A DNA stretch of 64,000 nt from Falsiroseomonas frigidaquae (GTDB lineage: Bacteria; Pseudomonadota; Alphaproteobacteria; Acetobacterales; Acetobacteraceae), in NCBI RefSeq assembly GCF_012163145.1, contig NZ_JAAVTX010000005.1, forward strand, positions 372,001 to 436,000, in the 5' to 3' direction. Positions 17,804 to 28,561 of this stretch are shown here, piece after piece (the stretch's first letter is position 1; the number at the start of each line of letters is the position of its first letter). The position numbers and the translations under genes were made by a program. Below the pieces are notes generated by a model. That model was not told the origin of the DNA and ran no database searches. It worked only from the letters and a program-made list of their open reading frames with translations.

Positions 17804-18039
17804 GGGCACGCGTGACCATCATGCCGAAGACGGGCGTTCTGGACCCGCAGGGCAAGGCCATCGGCCACGCCCTTGGGTCCCTCGGCTTCGCCGGGGTAGG
17901 CGAGGTTCGCGCCGGCAAGGTGATCGAGCTGGAACTCTCCGAGGCCGATCCCGCCAAGGCCCGGGCCGTGGCGGAGGAGATGGCGCGGCGCCTGCTGGCC
18001 AATACCGTGATCGAATCCTTCAAGGTCGAGCTCGCCTAG
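17800..18039 (+). CDS. purS: FGAM synthase subunit PurS
   Basis: 79-residue subunit that bridges PurL and PurQ in the three-part FGAM synthase found in alphaproteobacteria, Gram-positives and archaea. It has the typical beta-alpha-beta layout: [57 protein letters not shown] overlap with purC. The presence of purS agrees with the short form of PurL downstream. Confidence 0.95.
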   Translation: MRARVTIMPKTGVLDPQGKAIGHALGSLGFAGVGEVRAGKVIELELSEADPAKARAVAEEMARRLLANTVIESFKVELA

Positions 18040-18045
18040 CCTCCC

Positions 18046-18273
18046 ATGGTGAAGGTCTCGCTCCTCGTCATGCTGGTGCTGACGGTCCTCATCGCGATGG
18101 GCCTGCGCTGGCGCGAGCAGCGCATGCCGGCGGTGGCGCAGCAGAAGCGGCCGGGACTGATGGCGCGCGGCAAGAAGGGCCTGGACCGATGGGTGACGGC
18201 GGCGGCGCTGGCCACGGTGGTGACCTTGTTCGTCGCCGGCGGCCTGCACTGGATCCGGATCTGGCTGGAATAG
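18046..18273 (+). CDS. small membrane protein between purS and purQ
   Basis: 75 residues, two predicted membrane helices (KVSLLVMLVLTVLIAMGL and VTAAALATVVTLFVAGGLHW) separated by a basic loop containing GLMARGKKGLDRW. It starts 6 bases after purS and reads in the same direction, so it is almost certainly on the purine transcript. No family was recognised. A role in purine synthesis is not implied; it could be a hitchhiking envelope protein. Confidence 0.7.
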   Translation: MVKVSLLVMLVLTVLIAMGLRWREQRMPAVAQQKRPGLMARGKKGLDRWVTAAALATVVTLFVAGGLHWIRIWLE

Positions 18274-18285
18274 CCGGCACTGGTG

Positions 18286-18462
18286 ATGCAGGAGCTGTTC
18301 GAGCTGCTGGTCGATATCTGCACCCGGCTCGGCAAGCTGATCCTGCGGCCGCTGGGCCTGCCGTAGCTGCTGGGTTCCGTCTACGGCATCGTGGCCTGGC
18401 TGTTCGGGCTGTTCAATTTCCTGGCCATCCTGGCCGGGCTGATCCTCTGGGTATTCTGGTGA
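18286..18462 (+). pseudogene. small membrane ORF interrupted by an in-frame amber codon
   Basis: From the ATG at 18286 the frame reads MQELFELLVDICTRLGKLIL then RPLGLP and hits TAG at 18364-18366. The same frame continues with a convincing membrane helix (GIVAWLFGLFNFLAILAG, ending LILWVFW) and a TGA at 18460-18462, 4 bases before purQ. One base change (CAG to TAG) would explain it. It may be a recent nonsense mutation, a sequencing error, or two unrelated bits; uninterrupted it would be a 58-residue protein. The strong hydrophobic continuation favours a broken gene. Confidence 0.5.
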
Positions 18463-18466
18463 CACC

Positions 18467-19165
18467 ATGAAATCCGCGATCATCGTCTTCCCGGGCACCA
18501 ACCGCGAGCGCGACATGGCAATCGCCCTGGAACGCGCCAGCGGCCGCAAGCCGGCCATGGTGTTTCACCTGCAGGATGCCCTGCCGCCCGGGACGGACCT
18601 GGTGGTGCTGCCGGGCGGCTTCAGCCATGGCGATTATCTGCGCTGCGGCGCCATGGCGGCGCAGTCGCCCATCATGCGCGCGGTGCGGGATTTCGCGGAA
18701 CGAGGCGGCCTGGTGCTGGGCGTCTGCAACGGCTTCCAGATCCTGACCGAGGCCGGGCTGCTGCCCGGCGCCCTGCTGCGCAACGCGACGCTGCGTTTCC
18801 TGTCCATGGATTGCCACATGCGGGTGGAGCGGGCCGATACGCCCTTCACCAGCCATTGGCAGAAGGGCGCCGTGTTCCGCTCCCCCATGGCGCATGGCGA
18901 TGGCAACTACTTCTGCGATGACGAGACCCTGGCTCGCCTGAATGGCGAAGGGCTTGTCGCCTTCCGCTACGCAACGCCGGAGGGTTCCATCACGCCCGCC
19001 GCGAACCGCAACGGCGCGCGCGACAATATCGCCGGCATCCTCTCCCCCACCCTCCGCATCTGCGGGCTGATGCCGCATCCGGAGGATCTGGTGGACCCGC
19101 TGATGGGCGGGACGGATGGGCTGCCGCTATTCACCAGCCTGCTCGATTCGCTCGCCTCCGCCTGA
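18467..19165 (+). CDS. purQ: FGAM synthase glutaminase subunit
   Basis: Class I glutamine amidotransferase that supplies ammonia to PurL. 232 residues. Catalytic Cys in [17 protein letters not shown] (about residue 86) and the His-Glu pair in LMPHPEDL (about 202-204); oxyanion region [12 protein letters not shown]. It is separated from purS by two small membrane ORFs, which is unusual since purS and purQ normally abut. purL follows after 55 bases. Confidence 0.95.
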   Translation: MKSAIIVFPGTNRERDMAIALERASGRKPAMVFHLQDALPPGTDLVVLPGGFSHGDYLRCGAMAAQSPIMRAVRDFAERGGLVLGVCNGFQILTEAGLLPGALLRNATLRFLSMDCHMRVERADTPFTSHWQKGAVFRSPMAHGDGNYFCDDETLARLNGEGLVAFRYATPEGSITPAANRNGARDNIAGILSPTLRICGLMPHPEDLVDPLMGGTDGLPLFTSLLDSLASA

Positions 19166-19220
19166 GCCGAGCCCACCCTACGCCCCCTCCGTCGAGAACG
19201 GCCCCGGAGCCCCCGCCGCA

Positions 19221-21427
<2,207 letters not shown>

Positions 21428-21428
<1 letters not shown>

Positions 21429-21661
21429 TGGCGATGGATTCGGCGGAAATTGCGGCCCTCATCAAGGCCGCCCTACCCGATGCCGTGGTGACGATCGAGG
21501 ATTTGGCGGGCGATGGCGACCATTACGCCGCAACCGTGGTCTCCTCCGCCTTCAAGGGCATCAGCCGCGTGAAGCAGCACCAGATCGTCTACGCCGCTCT
21601 GCAGGGCCGAATGGGCGGTGCGCTGCACGCCCTGGCGCTGCAGACCTCCGCCCCCGATTGA
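21428..21661 (+). CDS. bolA: BolA family protein
   Basis: 77-residue BolA-like protein. It has the BolA fold signature with the C-terminal [30 protein letters not shown], including the invariant His used to coordinate a [2Fe-2S] cluster with a CGFS glutaredoxin. Translationally coupled to purL (TGATG). The glutaredoxin partner follows directly, the classic alphaproteobacterial purL-bolA-grxD arrangement, suggesting a role in iron-sulfur handling and iron signalling. Confidence 0.93.
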
Positions 21662-21690
21662 CGAACCTTCTCGACCAGGGACCGACCGCC

Positions 21691-22029
21691 ATGAGCAACC
21701 CCGTTTTCGACCAGATCCAGTCCGAAATCTCCGCCAACCCGGTGGTGCTCTACATGAAGGGCACACCGGTTTTCCCGCAGTGCGGCTTTTCCGCACGCGT
21801 GGTGCAGATCCTTTCCCACGTCGGCGTGCCCTTCAAGGGCGTGAACATCCTGGAAGACCAGGAACTTCGCGAGGGCATCAAGGCCTTCGCCAACTGGCCC
21901 ACGATTCCGCAGCTTTACGTGAAGGGCGAGTTCGTCGGGGGCTGCGACATCGTGACGGAGATGTTCCAGTCCGGCGAGCTGCAGACGCTGCTGGAAGACA
22001 ACGGCGTCATGCCGAAGGCAACGGCCTGA
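21691..22029 (+). CDS. grxD: monothiol glutaredoxin, Grx4 family
   Basis: 112 residues. The monothiol active site CGFS is in [14 protein letters not shown], preceded by YMKGTPVFP, with the glutathione-binding [19 protein letters not shown]. These proteins carry and deliver [2Fe-2S] clusters with glutathione and pair with BolA, encoded immediately upstream. An in-frame TTG at 21658 would overlap bolA; the ATG at 21691 gives the normal family N-terminus. Confidence 0.95.
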   Translation: MSNPVFDQIQSEISANPVVLYMKGTPVFPQCGFSARVVQILSHVGVPFKGVNILEDQELREGIKAFANWPTIPQLYVKGEFVGGCDIVTEMFQSGELQTLLEDNGVMPKATA

Positions 22030-22052
22030 CGCTGCACGCCTGATCCGGCCCG

Positions 22053-22934
22053 GTGGCGCAGCAGGCGACCGGCGGACAGGTGGAGCGGGACGCAAGCGGC
22101 GGTGGGCAATTACTGGTCGATGGCCGGCCCGCCTTTGCTTTTCTGGCTGAATCGGGCCGGATGGCCTTTGCGCTCAGCCTGCCGATTGTCCGTCTGGACT
22201 GGGCCGGTGCCAGGTCACTGAAGTTTCTGAGACTTGTGCGGTCGGAGGCGGTGCTGGACCTGCCCCTGGGCATGGATGGCACCCAGCTTCCCACCTGCCC
22301 GCCGCTGCAAGCTGCTGCAGGACGAGCTGTTCTGATCGCTGAGCTCGAAGACGCTCGTGCGGAGCTGGAAAGCCGCATCATGTTTCTCAGCGGCGATTCG
22401 CGTCCAAAGGACGCGCATTTCGGCCCGTTGGTCCGTCGTTCCCTCGCCCCATTCTTTACGCGGACCTTCCAGACCGAGGGTGAGCAATCCGACATTCCAC
22501 CGGACCAGGCCCTGCCGCGCAGCTTTACCGAGCGCCAGAACTGGTTGAGGCAGGTGCTCGAGAGCTCCGCCGACCCGGGCCGCCTGATCCTGGTGGGACG
22601 ATCCTCGGGGGCTCGAGTTGCAAGTACCGTGGCCGACCTGCGTCCGGTCCGCGGTCTGGTGTGCCTCGGCTACCCGTTCCGTCAGCCGGAGCGGCGGGAT
22701 GACCCCGGGCGCTACAGTCACCTGCGGCATCTTCGCACACCGAGCCTGATCATCCAGGGTAGCCGCGATGCCTATGGCGGCGCCGATATTGCAGACCGCT
22801 ACGCTCTCGGCCCCAACACACAGGTCGTCATCCTAGACACCGACCACGGCTTCCGCATGGAAACCGCAGGCTGGGACCGGGTGGGGCGGGAGATCCTGCT
22901 GTTCCTGGGGCACTGCTACGCCGTTCCGGCATAA
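22053..22934 (+). CDS. alpha/beta hydrolase (KANL3/Tex30-like C-terminus) with unknown N-terminal half
   Basis: 293 residues from a GTG start. The last 125 residues look like a small alpha/beta-hydrolase domain: LILVGRSSGARVASTVAD (nucleophile Ser near 184), LVCLGYPFRQPERRDD, TPSLIIQGSRDAYGG (acid near 237) and LDTDHGFR (His near 264), the Tex30/KANL3 pattern. The first ~150 residues match nothing I recognise. They do contain YxxP-free, charged sequence with a Cys-Pro pair. The true start is uncertain. It lies 23 bases after grxD but is weakly linked to it. No substrate is proposed. Confidence 0.6.
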   Translation: MAQQATGGQVERDASGGGQLLVDGRPAFAFLAESGRMAFALSLPIVRLDWAGARSLKFLRLVRSEAVLDLPLGMDGTQLPTCPPLQAAAGRAVLIAELEDARAELESRIMFLSGDSRPKDAHFGPLVRRSLAPFFTRTFQTEGEQSDIPPDQALPRSFTERQNWLRQVLESSADPGRLILVGRSSGARVASTVADLRPVRGLVCLGYPFRQPERRDDPGRYSHLRHLRTPSLIIQGSRDAYGGADIADRYALGPNTQVVILDTDHGFRMETAGWDRVGREILLFLGHCYAVPA

Positions 22935-22945
22935 CCGATCCAGCC

Positions 22946-22978
22946 AACAAAAAAGGCGGGGTCCAGTGGACCCCGCCT
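22946..22978 (-). terminator. rho-independent terminator of rpsD
   Basis: A perfect 11-bp stem (22954-22964 with 22968-22978) and 3-base loop lies 26 bases past the rpsD stop. Read on the minus strand it is followed by TTTTTTGTT, a proper U-tract. This is the strongest intrinsic terminator in the window. Confidence 0.9.
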
Positions 22979-23003
22979 CGATAGCGTCGGCCGACTGGCC
23001 GGA

Positions 23004-23621
23004 TCAGCGCGAGTAGAACTCGACCACCAGGTTCGGTTCCATCTGCACCGGATACGGCACATCGCTCAGCTTCGGCGCGCGCAGGATGCGGCCGCGCATC
23101 GCGCGATGATCGACCTCGATGTATTCCGGCACGTCACGCTCGCCGGACTGCGCGGCATCCAGGACGCAGGTGAGCTGCTTCGACTTTTCCTTCACCTCGA
23201 TCACGTCCGTGTCCTTCACCAGGTAGGACGGGATGTTGAGGCGCTTGCCGTTGATCAGCACATGGCCGTGGTTCACGAACTGCCGCGCGGCGAAGGGCGT
23301 CACCGCCAGCTTCATGCGGTAGATGATGGTGTCCAGCCGGCGCTCCAGGATCTCGATCAGGTTCTCCGAGGTGTCGCCCTTCCGGCGCACGGCTTCCTCG
23401 TAGTACTTGCGGAACTGCTTCTCGCCGATGTTGCCGTAGTAGCCCTTCAGCTTCTGCTTCGCCATCAGCTGCACGCCGAAGTCGGTCGGCTTCTGCTTAC
23501 GGCGCTGCCCGTGCTGGCCGGGGCCATATTCGCGCTTGGCGATCGGGGACTTGGCGCGGCCCCAGAGGTTCACACCGAGGCGGCGGTTGATCTTGTACTT
23601 GCTTTCTGCGCGCTTGGTCAT
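23004..23621 (-). CDS. rpsD: 30S ribosomal protein S4
   Basis: 205 residues; primary 16S rRNA binder that nucleates assembly of the 30S body. Family hallmarks: [19 protein letters not shown] at the N-terminus, [34 protein letters not shown], and the S4 RNA-binding domain [20 protein letters not shown] and [23 protein letters not shown] is well spaced from the ATG. It is a stand-alone gene, as usual in alphaproteobacteria, with a clear promoter about 160 bases upstream and an intrinsic terminator. Confidence 0.98.
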   Translation of the reverse strand: MTKRAESKYKINRRLGVNLWGRAKSPIAKREYGPGQHGQRRKQKPTDFGVQLMAKQKLKGYYGNIGEKQFRKYYEEAVRRKGDTSENLIEILERRLDTIIYRMKLAVTPFAARQFVNHGHVLINGKRLNIPSYLVKDTDVIEVKEKSKQLTCVLDAAQSGERDVPEYIEVDHRAMRGRILRAPKLSDVPYPVQMEPNLVVEFYSR

Positions 23622-23779
23622 GCGCTTCTCCTGCCCGGCACCCTTTGCGGGCTACCGGTTCTTGCTTGTGCCGGCACCCTTGGGGCATCGCGGCGGGTTG
23701 TCCCGGTAGGCCCGAGGCCAGCATGGCTAAGGGCGGGCGCAGGCCCCGAAGGCCCGTCCGCGTTCCCGGAAGTGCCGGC

Positions 23780-23809
23780 GCTATAGAAGCGCGGACGCCG
23801 GCTTGTCAA
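23780..23809 (-). promoter_or_regulatory. sigma-70-type promoter of rpsD
   Basis: On the minus strand TTGACA (23804-23809), an 18-base spacer, then TATAGC (23780-23785). It is the best promoter match in the window and implies a leader of about 150 bases before the rpsD ATG. The leader contains CCGGCACCCTT twice, at 23635-23645 and 23671-23681. Confidence 0.8.
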
Positions 23810-23838
23810 ACCGCCCCCGCCGCCCCTACTCCCCGGCC

Positions 23839-24042
23839 ATGGTCACACGCGAAGACATCCTGATCCTCGGCCTCAGCGCCGGCGTCGTCGGCAGCCTGGT
23901 CGGCGGCATGATGCTCGGCATCGGCATGGGGCTGGTCATCGGCGGGCAGCATCTCGGCTGGCTGCTGCTGTTGCCGGCAGCCCCGGTGGCGGGGCTGATC
24001 GGCTATGTACAGGCGCGCCGGTTGGCCAAGCGCCTGAGTTAA
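23839..24042 (+). CDS. small two-helix membrane protein
   Basis: 67 residues. After MVTREDI come two hydrophobic segments rich in Gly (GVVGSLVGGMMLGIGMGLV and LGWLLLLPAAPVAGLIGYV) and a basic tail QARRLAKRLS, so probably both ends face the cytoplasm. Many GxxxG spacings suggest helix packing. No family recognised. It converges on the Bug receptor gene: the two stops share the palindrome TTAA at 24039-24042. Confidence 0.6.
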   Translation: MVTREDILILGLSAGVVGSLVGGMMLGIGMGLVIGGQHLGWLLLLPAAPVAGLIGYVQARRLAKRLS

Positions 24043-25013
24043 TCCGGCGTGATACCCGCGGCCCGGATCAGATCAGCCTTGTAGGCCAGGTCCTGCTGCA
24101 GGAAGGCTGCCGTGGCCTCAGGCGTGGCGGCGTGCACCGTATATCCCGAGGTCACCAGGTGCCGGTCGCGCACTTCAGGCGTCGCCATGGCCGCCGCGAT
24201 GTCGCGCTGGATACGGGACAGCAGGGCGGGCGGCGTCCCGGCCGGGGAGAAGGCGCCAAACCAGGTGCGCGGGTCGATATAGCCGAAGCCCGTTTCGTCC
24301 AGCGTCGGCACCTCCGGCAGCGCCTCGAACCTCGTTGGCCGGCCCACCGCGAGCGCCCGCAGCGTGCCCGCCCGGATATGCGTCGCGCCGGAGGCAATGC
24401 CGGCCAGAGTCATCTGTACCTCCCCCGCCACGGTGGCCAGCACCGCGGGGGTCAGGCCGCGATAGGGCACGTGCACCATCTCGATCCGCTCGCGCGCCAT
24501 CAGGCTGCCGAAGCAGAGATGCGGCTGGCTGGCATTGCCGTAGGAGCCGAAGTTGAACTGCCCTGGGGCTACCCGCGCGGCGGCGACCAGTTCCGCCATG
24601 CTCCGTGCGCCAACCGACGGATGCACCAGCACCATCTGGTGCACATCAACCAGCAGGCTCACCGGCGCCAGGTCCTTCATCGGATCGAAGGGCAGGCCAC
24701 GGATCAGATGCGGGTTGGAGGTAATGGAGTTGTCGGCGGTGATCAGCAGCGTGTGGCCATCCGGCGGCGCCTTGGCCACCAGGTCCGTGCCCGGCACGGT
24801 GGATCCGCCGGGCCGGTTGTCCACCACCACCGGCTGCCGCCAGGCCGCCTGCAGCCGATCCGCCAGCGCACGCGCCAGCGCATCCAGCCCGCCACCCGGC
24901 GGAAAGGGCACCACGATCCGCACCTGCCGGGTCGGGAAGTCTGCCGATTGTGCGCGGGCGACGGCAGGCGCGGCCACGGCGGCGGCGAGAAGATGGCGGC
25001 GGGACAGACGCAT
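24039..25013 (-). CDS. Bug family (TctC) tripartite tricarboxylate-type receptor
   Basis: 324-residue periplasmic solute receptor. A Tat-like signal (RLSRRHLLAAAVAAPAVARAQS) is followed by the Bug pattern FPTRQVRIVVPFPPGGGLDALAR, VVVDNRPGGSTVPGTDLVAKAPPDG and LAPVSLLVDVHQMVLVHPS. No TctA/TctB membrane genes are nearby, so it is an orphan, as most Bug proteins are in these lineages. Ligands of this large family vary (carboxylates, amides, vitamins) and cannot be assigned here. It follows an alpha/beta hydrolase by 2 bases. Confidence 0.9.
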   Translation of the reverse strand: MRLSRRHLLAAAVAAPAVARAQSADFPTRQVRIVVPFPPGGGLDALARALADRLQAAWRQPVVVDNRPGGSTVPGTDLVAKAPPDGHTLLITADNSITSNPHLIRGLPFDPMKDLAPVSLLVDVHQMVLVHPSVGARSMAELVAAARVAPGQFNFGSYGNASQPHLCFGSLMARERIEMVHVPYRGLTPAVLATVAGEVQMTLAGIASGATHIRAGTLRALAVGRPTRFEALPEVPTLDETGFGYIDPRTWFGAFSPAGTPPALLSRIQRDIAAAMATPEVRDRHLVTSGYTVHAATPEATAAFLQQDLAYKADLIRAAGITPD

Positions 25014-25015
25014 GG

Positions 25016-25879
25016 TCAGGCTCCGAAGAAATGCTTTCGGAGAAGGTCCAATGTCCTGGCCGGCGCTTCAAGCTCCGGCAGGTGCCCGACCCCGGCCGGT
25101 GAGACGAATTCGGCGCCGGGGATGGCCTCGGCGATCAGGCGCCCGACCGTCTCCGGCGGGTTCACCGCATCCTCCGCGCCGCTGATGCAGAGCGTCGGCG
25201 CGCGGATCTGCGCCGCGAAATCGGCTATGACGTCCACCTGGTCCGTGCAGCGGGCCGCCTGCAGCAACCCTTGCGGATGCGTGGCGGCCACCATGCCCTC
25301 GACCAATTGCCGTACCGCTGGGCCGGCACCCGGCGCCACCAGCTTGTCCGACCGCGTGCGCGCGAGGGCGACCGCGCCGCCGGCCACGCTGGCCTTCCGC
25401 ATCGCCAGCATCGCGGCACGACCCTCCTCTCCCTTCCAGCGCTGGCCGCGGGAGGTGCCCATCATCACCAGCTTGGCCACTCGCGTGGGATGCCGCGCTG
25501 CCAGGCAGGCGCCGAGCATGGAGCCGAAGGATGACCCGGCGATATGAACCGGCCCCTGCACGCCCAGCGCATCCAGCAGCGCCAGCGCCACCGCCGCATA
25601 GGCCTCAGGCGCCGGCGCCTCGGCCGTAAAATTGTCGGACAGGAAATAGCCTGGAGCATTCCACGCGATCACCCGCGCCCGATCGGACAGGCCAGACAGG
25701 GAAAAGCGCCAGCCCATGCTGTTGGCGCCAATGCCGTGCAGGCACAGGATCGTCTCCGGCCCCTCCCCCGCTTCCATGTAGGACATGCGCGGACCTTCCA
25801 GGCCGAGCGCCGCGGCGTCCACCTCGCAAAAGCGCGGGTCGGGCAGCGGCGGAACCGGCGTACCGTCCGGATGGATCAT
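25016..25879 (-). CDS. alpha/beta hydrolase
   Basis: 287 residues, alpha/beta-hydrolase fold. HGIGANSMGWRFSL forms the oxyanion region, the nucleophile elbow is GSSFGS (Ser about 117), the acid is in ISGAEDAVNPPET, and the His is in VGHLPELEAP. It resembles esterases and meta-cleavage-product-type hydrolases. The ATG overlaps the trmJ stop (ATGA). With the downstream Bug receptor it may handle an imported ester or amide (inference only). Confidence 0.85.
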   Translation of the reverse strand: MIHPDGTPVPPLPDPRFCEVDAAALGLEGPRMSYMEAGEGPETILCLHGIGANSMGWRFSLSGLSDRARVIAWNAPGYFLSDNFTAEAPAPEAYAAVALALLDALGVQGPVHIAGSSFGSMLGACLAARHPTRVAKLVMMGTSRGQRWKGEEGRAAMLAMRKASVAGGAVALARTRSDKLVAPGAGPAVRQLVEGMVAATHPQGLLQAARCTDQVDVIADFAAQIRAPTLCISGAEDAVNPPETVGRLIAEAIPGAEFVSPAGVGHLPELEAPARTLDLLRKHFFGA

Positions 25880-26718
25880 GGGCTGTCCTTCCGTGATTCC
25901 TCATGCCAGGGCGGCAGCGGATCTTCGGCGGGAAAGCGGCCGCGCTGCATCCGGCCGGTGGACAGCTCCGTCACCACGCCGTGCAGCGTGCGCAGTTCCT
26001 GTTCCGTTACCTCGCCGCGCTGGAACCAGTGGCGCAGGTTGCGGACCATGCCCGGTCGCTTGGGCGGGTTGTGCAGGAAGCCGGAGGCATCCAGCTCCGC
26101 CACCAGCCGGCTCAGGAAGTTCTCCAGATCCCCCTTGGTCGCAACCGGCGTGCCGTTTGTCAGGAGCTGGCGCGGCGGGGTCGTCTCGGCGGTCATCCAC
26201 CACTCATAGGCCAGGATCATCACGGCCTGCGCCAGGTTCAGCGAGGTGTGCTGCGGGTTCAGCGGGTAGCGGACCAGCGTGTCGCAATGCGACAGATCCT
26301 CCGCCTCCAGCCCCGCGCGTTCCGGCCCGAACAGCACCGCAGCGCGCAGGCCACGGCCGTTGATCTCCCGCAGATCGGCCGCCGCCGCACGCGCGTCGCG
26401 CAGCGGCACGATGACATGCCGCGGCCGCGGACAGGTGCCCATCACCCGATGGCAGTCGGCAATGGCGGACGGTACGTCCGGGAAGACCTGCGCCGCGTCG
26501 AGAATGGCATCGGCGCCCGAGGCCGCGGCATAGGCGTTGGGCTGCGGCCAGCCATCGCGCGGCGCCACCACGCGCATGTGGAACAGCCCGCCATTGGCCA
26601 TGGCCCGCGCCGTCGTGCCGATGTTCATGGCCATCTGCGGCCGCACCAACACCACGATGGGGCTTTCGCCCGGCGACGGGGTCAGGGCCGCCCGGCCATC
26701 CTCCCGACCACCGGTCAT
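25876..26718 (-). CDS. trmJ: tRNA (Cm32/Um32) 2'-O-methyltransferase, TrmJ type
   Basis: SPOUT methyltransferase, 280 residues. The deep-knot core is visible: [39 protein letters not shown] (SAM loop) and [21 protein letters not shown]-terminal helical extension (about 100 residues) is typical of TrmJ rather than the short TrmL. It modifies position 32 of certain tRNAs. ATGA overlaps on both sides couple it to the DUF305 gene upstream and the hydrolase downstream. Confidence 0.87.
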   Translation of the reverse strand: MTGGREDGRAALTPSPGESPIVVLVRPQMAMNIGTTARAMANGGLFHMRVVAPRDGWPQPNAYAAASGADAILDAAQVFPDVPSAIADCHRVMGTCPRPRHVIVPLRDARAAAADLREINGRGLRAAVLFGPERAGLEAEDLSHCDTLVRYPLNPQHTSLNLAQAVMILAYEWWMTAETTPPRQLLTNGTPVATKGDLENFLSRLVAELDASGFLHNPPKRPGMVRNLRHWFQRGEVTEQELRTLHGVVTELSTGRMQRGRFPAEDPLPPWHEESRKDSP

Positions 26719-27095
26719 CGGGATGGCGTTCGAGCGAGGAAAGCGCGGAGCATGGCAATCTCCGCCTCCTGAGCCCGAATCACGGCCTCGGCCAGCTGGC
26801 GCATCTCCGGGTCGGTGCCGTGGCGAAGCTGGATCCGGGCCATGTCGATGGCGCCCTGGTGGTGCGGGATCATGCCGGCGGCGAAGTCACGGTCGGCATT
26901 CCCGGAATAGGGAATGCTCATGTCCCGATGCATCCGTTCACTGGCGGCACGGAATTCCCGTGTGCTCGCAGGTTCTGTGTTGCGCTGCTGCGCACCCGGG
27001 GCCGCGTGCTGACCATGATGCTGGTGGCTGTTCTGGGCGAAGGCGGGTGCGGTCAGCACCAGGGAAAGCGCCGTGGCGATGGCGAGGCGGGGCAT
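26715..27095 (-). CDS. DUF305 secreted protein
   Basis: 126 residues with a signal peptide ([20 protein letters not shown]), then a His-rich stretch [12 protein letters not shown] and the DUF305 core: [20 protein letters not shown] followed by [16 protein letters not shown]. The HHQGAIDMA motif is the family signature, and DUF305 genes are often found with copper or other metal resistance. The long upstream open frame overlaps cysS and is not used; this ATG begins the signal peptide. Confidence 0.88.
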   Translation of the reverse strand: MPRLAIATALSLVLTAPAFAQNSHQHHGQHAAPGAQQRNTEPASTREFRAASERMHRDMSIPYSGNADRDFAAGMIPHHQGAIDMARIQLRHGTDPEMRQLAEAVIRAQEAEIAMLRAFLARTPSR

Positions 27096-27162
27096 GTCGG
27101 ATCCTCCGGTTGATGGGCCGGAGGGCTCGATAGAACCTTCCCCCAAGGGGAAAGCAAGCAGA

Positions 27163-28557
27163 TCACGCACGGCGCCAGCTCGTACCCTGCGGCCCGTCCT
27201 CCAGCAGGATGCCCTGGGCAGCCAGATCCTGCCGGATCCGATCCGCCTCCGCCCAATCCTTCGCCTTGCGCGCGGCGAGTCGCGCGGCGATGGCGGCTTC
27301 GATCGCCTCCGCATCGCCGGCCGCCCCACGGAACCAGGTTTCCGGGTCCGCGGCCAGCAGGCCGAGCAGCGCACCGCAGGCCAGGATGCGGCCCTTCAGA
27401 TGGGCCAGACCCGCCTCGGACCCCTGGGCCAGCCGGTCATTCACCGTGGAGACCAGATGGTGAAGGGTTGCCAGGGCCAGCGGCGTGTTCAGATCATCCG
27501 CCAGCGCCTGCTCAAAGGGCGGCGCCTCAACCTGATGCGGCGTGTCGCCCTGCTCTGCCTCTATCGTCGCCAGCTTGGCCAGCGCCCGATAGAAACGGTC
27601 CAGTTCCCGCCGCGCCTCCTCCAGCGCCGCCTGGCTGTAATCCAGCGGGGCGCGGTAATGGGTGCGCAGCAGCAGCAAGCGGAACGCCTCACCGGCCCAG
27701 GGGCCGTGGCGCAGGATGTCCTGCACGGTCAGGAAGTTGCCAGCCGACTTAGCCATCTTCTCCCCATCCACCAGCAGCATGCCGTTGTGCAGCCAATAGC
27801 GGGCGTAGTGGCTGCCCGGGAAGGCACACAGGGATTGCGCCACCTCATTCTCGTGGTGCGGGAACATCAGGTCGGCGCCGCCGCCATGAATGTCGAAGTC
27901 AGGCCCGAACTGCTTCCAGGACATGGCGGAGCATTCAATGTGCCAGCCCGGCCGCCCGCGGCCCCAGGGGCTGTCCCAGCCTGGCTGCTCCGGCGTGGAG
28001 GGCTTCCACAGCACGAAATCGCCCGCATCACGCTTGTAAGGCGCCACCTCGACCCGCGCGCCTGCCAGCAATTCATCGGGCGACCGACCGGACAGGGCGC
28101 CGTATTGCGCAAAGCTCGCGACGGAAAACAGCACATGCCCCTCGGCCGCATAGGCGTGGCCATTGGCGACGAGCCGTTCGATCAGCGCCACCATCTCGGG
28201 GATGCTGCCGGTCGCGGTCGGCTCCACATCCGGTGGCAGCACGCCGAGTGCCGCCATGTCGCGGCGGAACTCGGCGGCGGTGCGGGCGGTCAGCGCCTCG
28301 ATCGTCTCGCCGCTCTCCCGCGCCCGATCGATGATCTTGTCCTCGACATCGGTGATGTTGCGGGCATAGGTCAGGCGCGGATAAGCCTGCCGAAGCAGCC
28401 GCGCCAGCACATCGAACACCACGTTGGGCCGGGCATTGCCCAGATGCGCAAGGTCATAGACGGTCGGACCGCAGACATACATGCGAACATGCTGGTCATC
28501 GATCGGCACGAACCGCTCCTTGCGGCGGGTCGCGCTGTTGTGGAACTGGATATCCAT
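27163..28557 (-). CDS. cysS: cysteinyl-tRNA synthetase
   Basis: Charges tRNA-Cys. 464 residues. Zinc-site Cys in [18 protein letters not shown], which also contains the HIGH-type motif (HLGN); second zinc ligands in HIECSAMSW and [19 protein letters not shown] variant in [12 protein letters not shown]. The ATG at 28557 begins MDIQFHNS; an in-frame TTG at 28572 would overlap gltX. Only 4 bases separate it from gltX, so the two synthetases are co-transcribed. Confidence 0.96.
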   Translation of the reverse strand: MDIQFHNSATRRKERFVPIDDQHVRMYVCGPTVYDLAHLGNARPNVVFDVLARLLRQAYPRLTYARNITDVEDKIIDRARESGETIEALTARTAAEFRRDMAALGVLPPDVEPTATGSIPEMVALIERLVANGHAYAAEGHVLFSVASFAQYGALSGRSPDELLAGARVEVAPYKRDAGDFVLWKPSTPEQPGWDSPWGRGRPGWHIECSAMSWKQFGPDFDIHGGGADLMFPHHENEVAQSLCAFPGSHYARYWLHNGMLLVDGEKMAKSAGNFLTVQDILRHGPWAGEAFRLLLLRTHYRAPLDYSQAALEEARRELDRFYRALAKLATIEAEQGDTPHQVEAPPFEQALADDLNTPLALATLHHLVSTVNDRLAQGSEAGLAHLKGRILACGALLGLLAADPETWFRGAAGDAEAIEAAIAARLAARKAKDWAEADRIRQDLAAQGILLEDGPQGTSWRRA

Positions 28558-28561
28558 GGAG

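Noticed and set aside
27130-27155. Hairpin between DUF305 and cysS as a cysS terminator
   Set aside because: A six-pair stem with only a weak T-containing tail; could equally be read through into the DUF305 operon.
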